Origin: Parcubacteria group bacterium ADurb.Bin115
GTDB lineage: Bacteria; Patescibacteriota; Patescibacteriia; Patescibacteriales; UBA12465
Length of the DNA: 58,657 nucleotides
NCBI GenBank assembly: GCA_002070735.1
Contig: MWDX01000008.1
Span: forward strand, 1-58,657
Direction: 5' to 3'
A program made the position numbers and the translations under genes. The notes beneath the pieces are model-generated. The model made no database searches and was not told where the DNA came from. It saw only the letters and a list, made by a program, of their open reading frames with translations. Within the stretch, counting starts at the first letter, position 1; every line of letters begins with the position of its first letter. Of this stretch, positions 8,325 through 15,798 are shown piece by piece.

Positions 8325-8606
8325 CTAACTACCTAAACCGCCGCCGATTAAAGATTCATACTGACTCAAAAGGCCTTTAAGAAACGGGGGGAGATATAAA
8401 ATGCCGATAATCAAAGGTATGACAATTAACAAAACTTTTATCCAGCCAAAAATCCTCTGCCACGCCACATAATTATTAATATGCCTGACCATCGCCCTTA
8501 TCTCCTTACTCATTTCCAGATTCTCTTTTAAGAGCAGAGCCAAATCCTCAGTTTTTACAGACTCGCTTGAGGCCAGAGAATCAACTTCCTTTGGTAAGTC
8601 GTCCAT
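8325..8606 (-). CDS. Small membrane protein, unknown function
   Basis: A 93-aa protein, if started at the ATG at 8606, with a predicted amphipathic helical N-terminal half (about 1-55), a tryptophan-containing turn, one strong transmembrane segment (about 55-78) and a Gly-rich tail. I do not recognise a family. An in-frame TTG at 8639 would add 11 residues but overlap nrdG by 29 bases; neither start has a good ribosome-binding site. Its position between nrdG and the VirD4-like ATPase, which lacks its own membrane anchor, suggests it could tether that ATPase. This is inference from context only. Confidence 0.65.
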   Translation of the reverse strand: MDDLPKEVDSLASSESVKTEDLALLLKENLEMSKEIRAMVRHINNYVAWQRIFGWIKVLLIVIPLIIGILYLPPFLKGLLSQYESLIGGGLGS

Positions 8607-8610
8607 AAAC

Positions 8611-9342
8611 TTAAACGCGCGCTCGGCACTCTTTAACAAATTTGGAACCGATAAGCGCTAATTCTTTCAATTCTTTATCTAAAAAAGTATTTTTACCTTC
8701 AAAATCAACATTAACCAGATTAGTGTCTGATTTAAATTTCTGTAAATACCAGCGTTCCGCCCCCTGAATCATTTTTCCCATATCTTCGACATCATTTGCA
8801 TCGTGCAAATCGGGTAATAAGGTGCTGCGAAACTCATAGGGCAGACCGCTAGACATTATTATTTTAACACTTTTTTGCAAATTCTCTAAATTTACCGGGA
8901 CGCCGACAACTTTTTCATACTTTGGCCAAGGAGCTTTAATGTCCATAGCTATATAATCAACTAGTTTTTCCGAGAATAAAGTCTCAAGCATTAAAGAATT
9001 TGTGCCGTTGGTATCAAGTTTAACCAAATATCCCATGGCCTTAATCTTCTTAATAAATGAGGGTAAGTCGGCGTGCAAGGTCGGTTCGCCTCCAGTAATA
9101 ACGACGCCATCTATTTTACCCAATCTCTTTTGTAAAAAAAGAAAAAGGTCGTCCTCCTGAATAAGGGGATAACCTTTATCTTTGTCTTTTTCGTCCGGCG
9201 CCAACTTTTCTGAGCGGGGCCAGACAAGCATAGGGTTATAGCAAAAATGACAACGGAAATTACAGCCTTGGGTAAAAACGATAGCGGCTAAATTATTAGG
9301 ATAATCTAAGAGGCTTAATTTTTCTAAACCACCAATTAACAT
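8611..9342 (-). CDS. nrdG: Anaerobic ribonucleotide reductase activase, radical SAM
   Basis: Radical SAM protein of 243 aa that should generate the glycyl radical of the class III reductase. The cluster motif CNFRCHFC (CxxxCxxC) lies near residues 27-34, followed by the GGEPTLH motif that binds S-adenosylmethionine. It is longer than enterobacterial NrdG (about 155 aa) and resembles the PflA-like 'NrdG2' type. It is co-oriented with nrdD and the separate glycyl-radical peptide, 66 bases downstream of the latter, which supports the substrate assignment. The leader between them folds into a two-part stem-loop. Confidence 0.9.
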   Translation of the reverse strand: MLIGGLEKLSLLDYPNNLAAIVFTQGCNFRCHFCYNPMLVWPRSEKLAPDEKDKDKGYPLIQEDDLFLFLQKRLGKIDGVVITGGEPTLHADLPSFIKKIKAMGYLVKLDTNGTNSLMLETLFSEKLVDYIAMDIKAPWPKYEKVVGVPVNLENLQKSVKIIMSSGLPYEFRSTLLPDLHDANDVEDMGKMIQGAERWYLQKFKSDTNLVNVDFEGKNTFLDKELKELALIGSKFVKECRARV

Positions 9343-9352
9343 ATGGGAAAAC

Positions 9353-9399
9353 CAGAGGATAGCCGGGATTTTAATAACGGCTTTCCCCGCTTCCCTCTG
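9353..9399 (-). other. Stem-loop between the glycyl-radical ORF and nrdG
   Basis: On the minus strand CAGAGG pairs perfectly with CCTCTG (outer stem) and AGCCG with CGGCT (inner stem), closing most of the 66-base spacer. GTTTTCCC follows, so it could be a weak terminator or attenuator, an RNA-stability element or a processing site just ahead of the nrdG start. Confidence 0.5.
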
Positions 9400-9408
9400 A
9401 AAAGTTAA

Positions 9409-9552
9409 TTACTCAGAGCAGGTAATCTTGAAAGTCTTGCGATCCTTATATTCGGAAGTCTTGCCAGGATTATAACTTTTAACTGGGGTCAGCCAGCCGA
9501 CGACACGGCTGTAAACGATGCATTCTTGGCGCTGAGTGGTAATAGGGCTCAT
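9409..9552 (-). CDS. Detached glycyl-radical C-terminal peptide of class III ribonucleotide reductase
   Basis: A 47-aa ORF starting at an ATG. Residues 14-41 match the C-terminal glycyl-radical segment of NrdD: YSRVVGWLTPV with the presumed radical Gly19, then NPGK and EYKDRKTF. In known NrdD proteins this segment continues directly after the CxxC-CxxC zinc site, about 16 residues before the radical glycine. Here the upstream nrdD ORF stops exactly at that zinc site. The two ORFs are in the same reading frame, 90 bases apart, with three in-frame stops between them (TAG, TAA, TAA). Either a separate polypeptide completes the enzyme, as GrcA/YfiD does for pyruvate formate-lyase, or some recoding joins them. 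No Shine-Dalgarno is visible before the ATG. Confidence 0.85.
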   Translation of the reverse strand: MSPITTQRQECIVYSRVVGWLTPVKSYNPGKTSEYKDRKTFKITCSE

Positions 9553-9562
9553 ATAAATTGAG

Positions 9563-9610
9563 ACTTAAGATAAAGCGTATAAAAGCTTAATTAAAACGCT
9601 TTACTTAAGT
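9563..9610 (-). repeat. Long inverted repeat (hairpin) between nrdD and the glycyl-radical ORF
   Basis: The arms at 9563-9578 and 9596-9610 are complementary over 15 base pairs with one bulged base (ACTTAAG..TAAAGCGT against ACGCTTTA.CTTAAGT), with a 17-base AT-rich loop. The RNA hairpin lies within the 90-base gap and contains two of the in-frame stop codons. It is not followed by a T-run, so a simple terminator is unlikely. Confidence 0.75.
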
Positions 9611-9642
9611 ATATTATAAAATAAATTTATAAATAAAACAAA

Positions 9643-11694
9643 CTAACAATCGGAGCAGCGCTCGGCCTGCATATCAGCACTAGTGAAGCCCATTTCTTCA
9701 TCACACTTAGGACAATATTTATGTTCACCGGACAAATATCCATGTTTAGGACAAATAGAAAAAGTCGGGGTGATAGTAAAATAAGGCAAACGGTAATTAT
9801 TAATAATTCTTTGCACTAATTTTTTAGCGGCGTTACCGTCAGGCAGACGTTCGCCTAAATAGCCATGAAGAACAGTGCCGCCGGTATATTTAACCTGCAA
9901 ATCATCCTGCAAATCTAAAGCGGCAAAAATATCATCAGAGAAACCTACCGGTAAATGAGTGGAATTAGTGTAATAAGGAGCGGCGCCGTTTTTCACTGCC
10001 TCAGTATTGGCAAAATGTATATCTGGATAAATTTCCAAATCTTTTTTAGCAAAACGATAAGTAGAGCCCTCACCCGGGGTAGCCTCTAAATTATATAAAT
10101 TATTGGTTTCGTTCTGATAATCCATCAAACGCTCGCGCATGGCATCCATAACTTCTAAAGCGAAGGCATGACCTTCGGGGGTAGTAATATCTTTACCTAA
10201 TAAATTTACCAAAGCCTCATTCATGCCGTTAATACCTATAGTATTGAAATGATTCTGCCAGTAAGCGCCAAAACGAGCCTTAATGTCTGCCAAATAGTGA
10301 GTGGAATAGGGATATAAACCGTCATCGGAAAATTTCTCAATAATCTTGCGCTTTATTTCCAAGCTATCTCTAGCAATATCCATTAATTTATAAACTCTTT
10401 CCAAAAATTCCTCTTTGCTCTTGGCGACATAGCCGATGCGCGCTAAATTTAAAGTAACAACCCCAAGACTGCCGGTTAAAGGATTGGCGCCGAAGAGACC
10501 GCCGCCACGTTTACGTAATTCCCTGTTATCCAAACGTAAGCGGCAACACATTGAACGGGCATCATCCCTGTCCATGTCGGAGTTAACAAAGTTAGAAAAA
10601 TAAGGAATGCCATATTTAGCCGTCATCTCCCAGACCGGTTTCAAGCATTCTCTCTCCCAGTCAAAATTCTTGTCAATGGTATAGGTCGGAATTGGAAAGC
10701 CGAAAACACGCCCAGTAGAATCGCCCTCCAGCATCACCTCCGCAAAAGCCTGGTTGAACATATCCATTTCCGCTTGAAAGTCCTTATATTTTTCCGGCAT
10801 TATCTGCCCACCAATAATAACGTTCTCCTCGCCCACTAATTTAGAAGGAGTTACATCCAAAGTGATGTTGGTAAAAGGAGTCTGGAAACCGACGCGAGTA
10901 GGAACGTTAATGTTAAACATGAACTCCTGCAAGCCCTGCTTAACTTCCTTATAGCTTAAATTATCATAACGAATAAAAGGGGCTAAATAAGTATCAAAAT
11001 TGGCAAAAGCCTGCGCTCCAGCCGCCTCTCCCTGCATGGTATAAAAGAAATTAACAATTTGGCCAAGAGCGCTGCGAAAATGTTTAGCTGGCTTACTTTG
11101 GACCTTTTCAGGAACGCCGCCAAAACCTTTAACTAATAAATCTTTCAAATCCCAGCCGCAGCAATATGGGGCCAACAGGCCTAAATCATGGATATGAATA
11201 TCGCCATTAACATGAGCATCGCGGATTGTCTGGGGATAGAGCTTATTCAACCAATAACGGGCGGAAATAGAGGAAGCGATATAATTATTAAGACCCTGAA
11301 CGGAAAAACTCATGTTACTATTCTCCTTCAAACGCCAATCGGCCTTACCCAAATAATCTTCCATCAATTTTTCATCGGAGGTAGCTTTGTTCAACTCTCT
11401 TAACTGACGATGCTGGTCACGATAAATAATATAAGCCCTAACGGTTTTGATTTGACGATGTTCAATTAAAACCTCTTCCACAATGTCCTGTATTTCTTCA
11501 ACTGCAGGAATGCTATTCTTGTGAAATTTAGCGGCAATCTTTTTTACCACCTCTTCACTAAAACGGGCGGACATTTCTTCATCGTCGATACCCACTGATA
11601 AAGCCGCTTTATAGATAGCGTCTTTAATTTTTTGTTGGCTAAAACCAACAATGTCGCCGGAACGTTTCCGGATTTGGCTGATGATTTCTGACAT
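9643..11694 (-). CDS. nrdD: Anaerobic (class III) ribonucleoside-triphosphate reductase, main body without the glycyl-radical segment
   Basis: Oxygen-sensitive enzyme that reduces ribonucleoside triphosphates to deoxy forms. Residues 3-95 are an ATP-cone allosteric domain. Residues about 100-640 form the ten-stranded barrel core, including the SMCCR segment near 381 and the GGGLFGANPLTGSLGVVTLN region. The C-terminus is a zinc site, C661xxC664 ... C680xxC683, and the ORF ends on that last cysteine. Normal NrdD continues about 40 residues to carry the radical glycine, which here is on the next ORF. Without that peptide this protein should be inactive. It follows nrdR by 90 bases. Confidence 0.93.
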   Translation of the reverse strand: MSEIISQIRKRSGDIVGFSQQKIKDAIYKAALSVGIDDEEMSARFSEEVVKKIAAKFHKNSIPAVEEIQDIVEEVLIEHRQIKTVRAYIIYRDQHRQLRELNKATSDEKLMEDYLGKADWRLKENSNMSFSVQGLNNYIASSISARYWLNKLYPQTIRDAHVNGDIHIHDLGLLAPYCCGWDLKDLLVKGFGGVPEKVQSKPAKHFRSALGQIVNFFYTMQGEAAGAQAFANFDTYLAPFIRYDNLSYKEVKQGLQEFMFNINVPTRVGFQTPFTNITLDVTPSKLVGEENVIIGGQIMPEKYKDFQAEMDMFNQAFAEVMLEGDSTGRVFGFPIPTYTIDKNFDWERECLKPVWEMTAKYGIPYFSNFVNSDMDRDDARSMCCRLRLDNRELRKRGGGLFGANPLTGSLGVVTLNLARIGYVAKSKEEFLERVYKLMDIARDSLEIKRKIIEKFSDDGLYPYSTHYLADIKARFGAYWQNHFNTIGINGMNEALVNLLGKDITTPEGHAFALEVMDAMRERLMDYQNETNNLYNLEATPGEGSTYRFAKKDLEIYPDIHFANTEAVKNGAAPYYTNSTHLPVGFSDDIFAALDLQDDLQVKYTGGTVLHGYLGERLPDGNAAKKLVQRIINNYRLPYFTITPTFSICPKHGYLSGEHKYCPKCDEEMGFTSADMQAERCSDC

Positions 11695-11784
11695 GGGGTT
11701 GAAAACAATCGCGAAATTGAAGATTTAAAACTAATCACCCTAACCTTAAATCTTCAAAGCGCCATCGCCATTCTATTATTTAAT

Positions 11785-12249
11785 TTATTTTTCTTTTTTA
11801 TCTTTAATCAGCTTATTAAGCTCGCGCCTAAATTCGTTGGCATCCTTAAAAGATTCATAAACCGAGGCGTAGCGGATATAAGCGACTTGATCCATCTTTT
11901 TAAGGTGTTTCATTACTATCTGTCCAACTTGTCGGGAAGTAACTTCGCCTTGTCTTAATTTCTGCAAGTCTCTTTCAATGCCATGGATAATCCGTTTAAA
12001 ATTATCTTCCGTTACCGGTCTTTTTTCTAAAGATTTTCTCAAACCGTTCACTAATTTTTCCCGGCTATAGGATTCACGCCGGCCATCTCGCTTAACAATC
12101 ATCAAATCTAAAATTTCAATTTCTTCATAGGTAGAAAAGCGAAAATTACATTTCAGACACTCGCGGCGACGACGGATGGAAAGACCATCGGGGGCCACCC
12201 GAGAATCCACGACCTTAGTATCATTATAATAGCAGACGGGGCATTTCAT
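11785..12249 (-). CDS. nrdR: Transcriptional repressor NrdR
   Basis: Nucleotide-sensing repressor of ribonucleotide reductase genes, 154 aa, normal length. It has an N-terminal zinc ribbon (CPVC at 3-6 and CLKC near 36-39, with RRRREC between) and an ATP cone (about 49-139) like the one in NrdD. It is the first gene of the nrd unit. Two NrdR-box-like palindromes overlap the start of its own transcript, so it should repress itself and nrdD together when dATP is plentiful. Confidence 0.96.
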   Translation of the reverse strand: MKCPVCYYNDTKVVDSRVAPDGLSIRRRRECLKCNFRFSTYEEIEILDLMIVKRDGRRESYSREKLVNGLRKSLEKRPVTEDNFKRIIHGIERDLQKLRQGEVTSRQVGQIVMKHLKKMDQVAYIRYASVYESFKDANEFRRELNKLIKDKKEK

Positions 12250-12261
12250 AAAAAACGATAA

Positions 12262-12309
12262 AAGCTATATTTTGTGGGGCTTTTTCATCATCAACCACTA
12301 AATATTGTA
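12262..12309 (-). promoter_or_regulatory. Pair of NrdR boxes
   Basis: Two sites match the NrdR consensus acaCwAtATaTwGtgt. The distal one (12294-12309) has the minus-strand core CAATATTTAGTG, 11 of 12 positions. The proximal one (12262-12277) has core CAAAATATAG with one mismatch. The invariant C and G keep the correct 8-base separation in both. The sites are 33 bases apart, near the three helical turns usual for paired boxes, and lie just after the -10. Confidence 0.7.
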
Positions 12310-12318
12310 ATTATTTTT

Positions 12319-12347
12319 ATTATAGCAGAATTAAAAACTCTGGTCAA
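12319..12347 (-). promoter_or_regulatory. Sigma70 promoter of the nrdR-nrdD-nrdG unit
   Basis: On the minus strand the -35 is TTGACC (plus 12342-12347), the spacer is 17 bases and the -10 is TATAAT (plus 12319-12324). The predicted start site falls in the distal NrdR box. Confidence 0.82.
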
Positions 12348-12373
12348 AATCAGCCAATATTCATACAAAAATT

Positions 12374-12398
12374 AAAAAAACCGCCCCTTTGCCAGGCG
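12374..12398 (-). terminator. Terminator of the ftsA-ftsZ-glycosyltransferase unit
   Basis: On the minus strand CCGCC pairs with GGCGG around a short loop and is followed by seven T. It lies 55 bases after the glycosyltransferase stop and just upstream of the nrdR promoter. Confidence 0.8.
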
Positions 12399-12452
12399 GC
12401 TTGTGGATAATTATTCAGCCTTTAAACAGAAAATATAAGAAAAAACAAAAGA

Positions 12453-13178
12453 TCACATCCTCTGCAGGCGACTTCTTAATTTAAAGGTCAAAAATAAGAA
12501 CACCCAAGCCTCTTTCCAAACCTTAACTTTGCTACGGCGCTTAATATAGCGATTCTCTGACCAATCAACGGGTATTTCCTGGAGTCGTAAAAGTTTTTTT
12601 TGCGCCAAACAGATAAGCTCAGTATCAAAAAACCAGGCTTTATCTAAAATTAAGGGAGTAATCGATTTCCAGGCTTCTTGACTGACAGCCTTAAAACCAC
12701 ATTGTAAATCAGTAAAACGGTGACCCAACAATTTGCGCGACAGCCTAAGATAGACCTTGGAGCTGATTTCTCGAAACCAAGAACGATTTTTCACTGAAGC
12801 CGGCAACATTCTCGAGCCGAAACAAAGATCGGCCTTATCGCTTAAAAGCGGCGCCAGCAATTGAGGCAAATTAAACAAATCTACGGCCAAATCAATATCC
12901 ATATATACCAAAAAATCGGCCTTACTTTGATCAAAATAAAATTTAATAGCTCTTCCCTTGCCACTTTCTGAAATAATAAAACAGGCCGATTGAGGCCCGT
13001 GTTTATTAACAAAATCTTGAACTAAATCAATAAATTTTTGATTGGAGCCATTGACGATAAAAATCAAGTGCCAATCGTATTCACACATGAATGATTGTAA
13101 AAAACGCCAAATCCGTTCTGCGTTAGCCGAGAAAATTTCTTCTTCATTGTAAACGGGCACGCAAAAATCAATATTCAT
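12453..13178 (-). CDS. Glycosyltransferase family 2, polyprenol-phosphate sugar transferase-like
   Basis: GT2 enzyme of 241 aa resembling dolichyl-phosphate mannose synthase and related transferases. An N-terminal CVPVYNEEE binds the nucleotide sugar, and MDIDLAVD supplies the metal-binding DxD near residue 94. The segment FTDLQCGFKAVS is typical of the polyprenyl-phosphate subgroup. There is no C-terminal transmembrane domain, so it should load a sugar onto a lipid carrier at the inner membrane face. Substrate not predictable. It follows ftsZ by 11 bases and ends the unit. Confidence 0.8.
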   Translation of the reverse strand: MNIDFCVPVYNEEEIFSANAERIWRFLQSFMCEYDWHLIFIVNGSNQKFIDLVQDFVNKHGPQSACFIISESGKGRAIKFYFDQSKADFLVYMDIDLAVDLFNLPQLLAPLLSDKADLCFGSRMLPASVKNRSWFREISSKVYLRLSRKLLGHRFTDLQCGFKAVSQEAWKSITPLILDKAWFFDTELICLAQKKLLRLQEIPVDWSENRYIKRRSKVKVWKEAWVFLFLTFKLRSRLQRM

Positions 13179-13189
13179 GGCCTAAAACA

Positions 13190-14389
13190 TTAATTACTCA
13201 TCTTCTTCCGAATAAAAGCGGGCACACTTAAATCGTCTTCTTCGGTCTTTTCTGGTTCCGACATTTTTTCTTGACGCTTCTCCACTAAAGGCTGTAAAGG
13301 TATATTCTTGATAGTTGGTATTTTTGCCTTCTTGTTCCCCCAGAGAGCGGAAGCAGGTGTTGATTCTTTTTCATTCTCACTCTCAACAAAAGGATTGGGA
13401 GTATAGCTTTTAAGCTCGACTTTTGAACTCTTGCTCTTACCGTCAAAACCGGTAGCCACGACCGTAATCTTTATCTGGTCTTTCATCTTGTCGTCGATAA
13501 CTGCACCAAAAATAATTTTGGCGTCTTCATCGGCGGCGGAAGTAATAACCTTAGCGGCATCACTAACTTCATTCATGCTCAAATCAGGACCGCCGGTAAT
13601 GGTAAAGACAATACCGCGAGCACCATCGATAGACATATCCAATAAATTGGAGTTAATTGCCGCTTTAGCCGCTTCAATTGCCTTATTTTCACCGCTGGCC
13701 TGGCCAATACCCATCAAGGCCGAACCGGCATTAGCCATAACCGCCTTAACATCAGCAAAATCAGCATTAATGACGCCCGGTACGGTAATAATTTCTGCTA
13801 TACCTTGAACTCCTTGACGTAAAACATCATCAGCGATGGCAAAAGCTTCAAGTAAGGAAGTTCTTTTGTCTACCACCTGCAAAAGCTTATCATTAGAAAT
13901 GGTAATGATAGTATCGACTTTATCCGCTAAATCGGCAAAAGCGCGATCAGCAATATTCTTTCTTTGGCCGCCTTCAAAAAGAAAAGGCTTGGTTACCACC
14001 GCTACGGTAAGAGCGCCTAAATCGCGAGCAATTTGGGCTACAATCGGCGAAGCGCCGGAACCGGTACCCCCACCTAAGCCGCAAGTAACAAACACCATAT
14101 CACAACCCTTAAGCGCCTCTCTAATTTCATTCTGCGATTCCTCAGCAGCGCTCTTGCCTAAATCAGGATTCATGCCCGCACCTAAACCTTTAGTAACCGC
14201 CTTACCAATGTGAATTTTCTCGCTAGCCTTATTATAATGCAAAGCTTGGATATCGGTATTAATAGCCACAAACTCCACCCCTCTAATGCCATTTCCAATC
14301 ATCCGGTTGATAGCGCTACCGCCACCGCCGCCGACACCGACAACTTTTATTTTTGCAAATGTTTCTATTTCTGGTTTTACCTCTGCCAT
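13190..14389 (-). CDS. ftsZ: Cell division protein FtsZ
   Basis: Tubulin-like GTPase that forms the division ring. The glycine-rich GTP-binding loop GGGTGSG is at 106-112, preceded by the GVGGGGGSAINRM segment (about 18-30). The synergy loop lies near 200-215 and a variable linker of about 60 residues follows the core. The last residues, SVPAFIRKK, are the conserved tail peptide that binds FtsA and other partners. The protein is 399 aa, normal length. It is 58 bases downstream of ftsA. Confidence 0.98.
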   Translation of the reverse strand: MAEVKPEIETFAKIKVVGVGGGGGSAINRMIGNGIRGVEFVAINTDIQALHYNKASEKIHIGKAVTKGLGAGMNPDLGKSAAEESQNEIREALKGCDMVFVTCGLGGGTGSGASPIVAQIARDLGALTVAVVTKPFLFEGGQRKNIADRAFADLADKVDTIITISNDKLLQVVDKRTSLLEAFAIADDVLRQGVQGIAEIITVPGVINADFADVKAVMANAGSALMGIGQASGENKAIEAAKAAINSNLLDMSIDGARGIVFTITGGPDLSMNEVSDAAKVITSAADEDAKIIFGAVIDDKMKDQIKITVVATGFDGKSKSSKVELKSYTPNPFVESENEKESTPASALWGNKKAKIPTIKNIPLQPLVEKRQEKMSEPEKTEEDDLSVPAFIRKKMSN

Positions 14390-14447
14390 AATTCTGATCG
14401 AATCTCCGCTTACTTTGAATAGGGAAAGCGGCTATTCTTCGTTTAGT

Positions 14448-15704
14448 TTATCTTGGAATAATTTTTTGAAAAATATTTTTTGCCTTACCAAAAATATCGC
14501 CAATATTCTTTCGCAAATTACCTGAGCCTTGACTTGGATATTCATGTGCTCCCCAAAGAACTAAGCCTAAAGCTGGCAAAAATTCAGGGCTCTTCACCTT
14601 ATCAATAACGACGCTGATATTTTTGCTCTGGCCTAAAGCCGCCGGCAAGCGCAATTTACGCTTAGCCGCTTCAATCATGCCGTCAAGTTGAGCGCCGGAA
14701 CCGGTAAAGACTACGCCGGCCGGCAACATTCCTGAACGATCAATTTTTTTTAGTTCTTTATCAACCTTATCAAAAATTTCTTCTACTCTAGCCTCAATAA
14801 TTTCAGCAATATATTTTCTGGAAACCAAACTAATATCATCATTAACCTCTTCCTCTTTAACCAAACGAGTAACATCCACCTCATCATCACTTTCAAAGGC
14901 ATCAGGATTGGCGCTGCCATATTCTAATTTAATCCTTTCCGCTAAATTAATCGGGCAACGCAGACCGAGGGCAATATCATTGGTAATATATTCAGAACCG
15001 ATAGGCAAAACCGCAGCATGCAAAAGATTACGCTCTTCATAAACAGCCAATGAAGTGGTGGAAGAACCGATGTTGATTAAGGCTACGCCCAAATCTTTTT
15101 GTTTAGGGGTCAATACGGCTTCCGCCGCCGCTAAAGGAGAAATAACTAAATCTTCAATTTCTAAACCGGTGCGAAAAATGGCTTTAGTTAAATTTTTAGT
15201 CTGAGTACTTAAACCTTGGATAATTAAGGCTTCAACCTCCAAACGAATACCGCTCATACCGATAGGATCTTTAATATCGATTTGATTATCAACGCTAAAC
15301 TTAATCGGCATGACATGTAAAATTTCATAATTAGCCGGTACGGCCAAAGCTCTAGCCGCTTCAATTGCTCGATTAACATCTGCCTCGCTGATTTCACCAT
15401 CGCTCTTACTAACGGCCACCACTCCTTTGCTGCGCTCACATTTTATATTAGGGTCATTAATCCCTACCCAGACACTGGTAATAGGCACACCAACAATACG
15501 CTCCGCTTTTTCCAGACAAGCGGAGATAGAAGAAGTTGCTTCTTCAATGCTAGTTACTATGCCCTTGCTGACGCCGGCGGTAGGAGAAGAAACGGCACCA
15601 ATAATTTGAATTTCATCACCGGTCGGACCGGAAATCTTCTGTCCAATTACTAAACGGACAGCGGTGGAACCGATATCCAAACCAGCAATAATGTCATTTT
15701 TCAT
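14448..15704 (-). CDS. ftsA: Cell division protein FtsA
   Basis: Actin-fold ATPase that anchors FtsZ to the membrane. Visible phosphate-1 motif is GLDIGSTAVRLVIG at the start, and the phosphate-2 and adenosine segments are INIGSSTTSLAVYE and FTGSGAQLDGM. The 1C (SHS2) domain lies between, and the C-terminus ends in an amphipathic basic helix (FGKAKNIFQKIIPR), the family membrane-targeting sequence. Length of 418 aa is normal. It is directly upstream of ftsZ. Confidence 0.96.
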   Translation of the reverse strand: MKNDIIAGLDIGSTAVRLVIGQKISGPTGDEIQIIGAVSSPTAGVSKGIVTSIEEATSSISACLEKAERIVGVPITSVWVGINDPNIKCERSKGVVAVSKSDGEISEADVNRAIEAARALAVPANYEILHVMPIKFSVDNQIDIKDPIGMSGIRLEVEALIIQGLSTQTKNLTKAIFRTGLEIEDLVISPLAAAEAVLTPKQKDLGVALINIGSSTTSLAVYEERNLLHAAVLPIGSEYITNDIALGLRCPINLAERIKLEYGSANPDAFESDDEVDVTRLVKEEEVNDDISLVSRKYIAEIIEARVEEIFDKVDKELKKIDRSGMLPAGVVFTGSGAQLDGMIEAAKRKLRLPAALGQSKNISVVIDKVKSPEFLPALGLVLWGAHEYPSQGSGNLRKNIGDIFGKAKNIFQKIIPR

Positions 15705-15798
15705 AAATATTGAAAAATAGACGCCGGATTTTAGCTAAAAAATAAACATCCAGCGATTTAAGCCATACTTATTACATTATAATCAATTTTTTAAATCT

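Noticed and set aside
9553-9645. A frameshift error in nrdD as the cause of the missing glycyl-radical end.
   Set aside because: The two ORFs are in the same frame, and three separate stops plus a hairpin lie between them; one indel cannot explain it.
9643-9645. Alternative genetic code (stop reassigned), as in some CPR lineages with UGA for glycine.
   Set aside because: The in-frame stops are TAG and TAA, and genes in the window end normally under the standard code.
13431-14422. Long plus-strand frames opposite ftsZ.
   Set aside because: Shadows of ftsZ codon bias; no start signals and no recognisable protein features.
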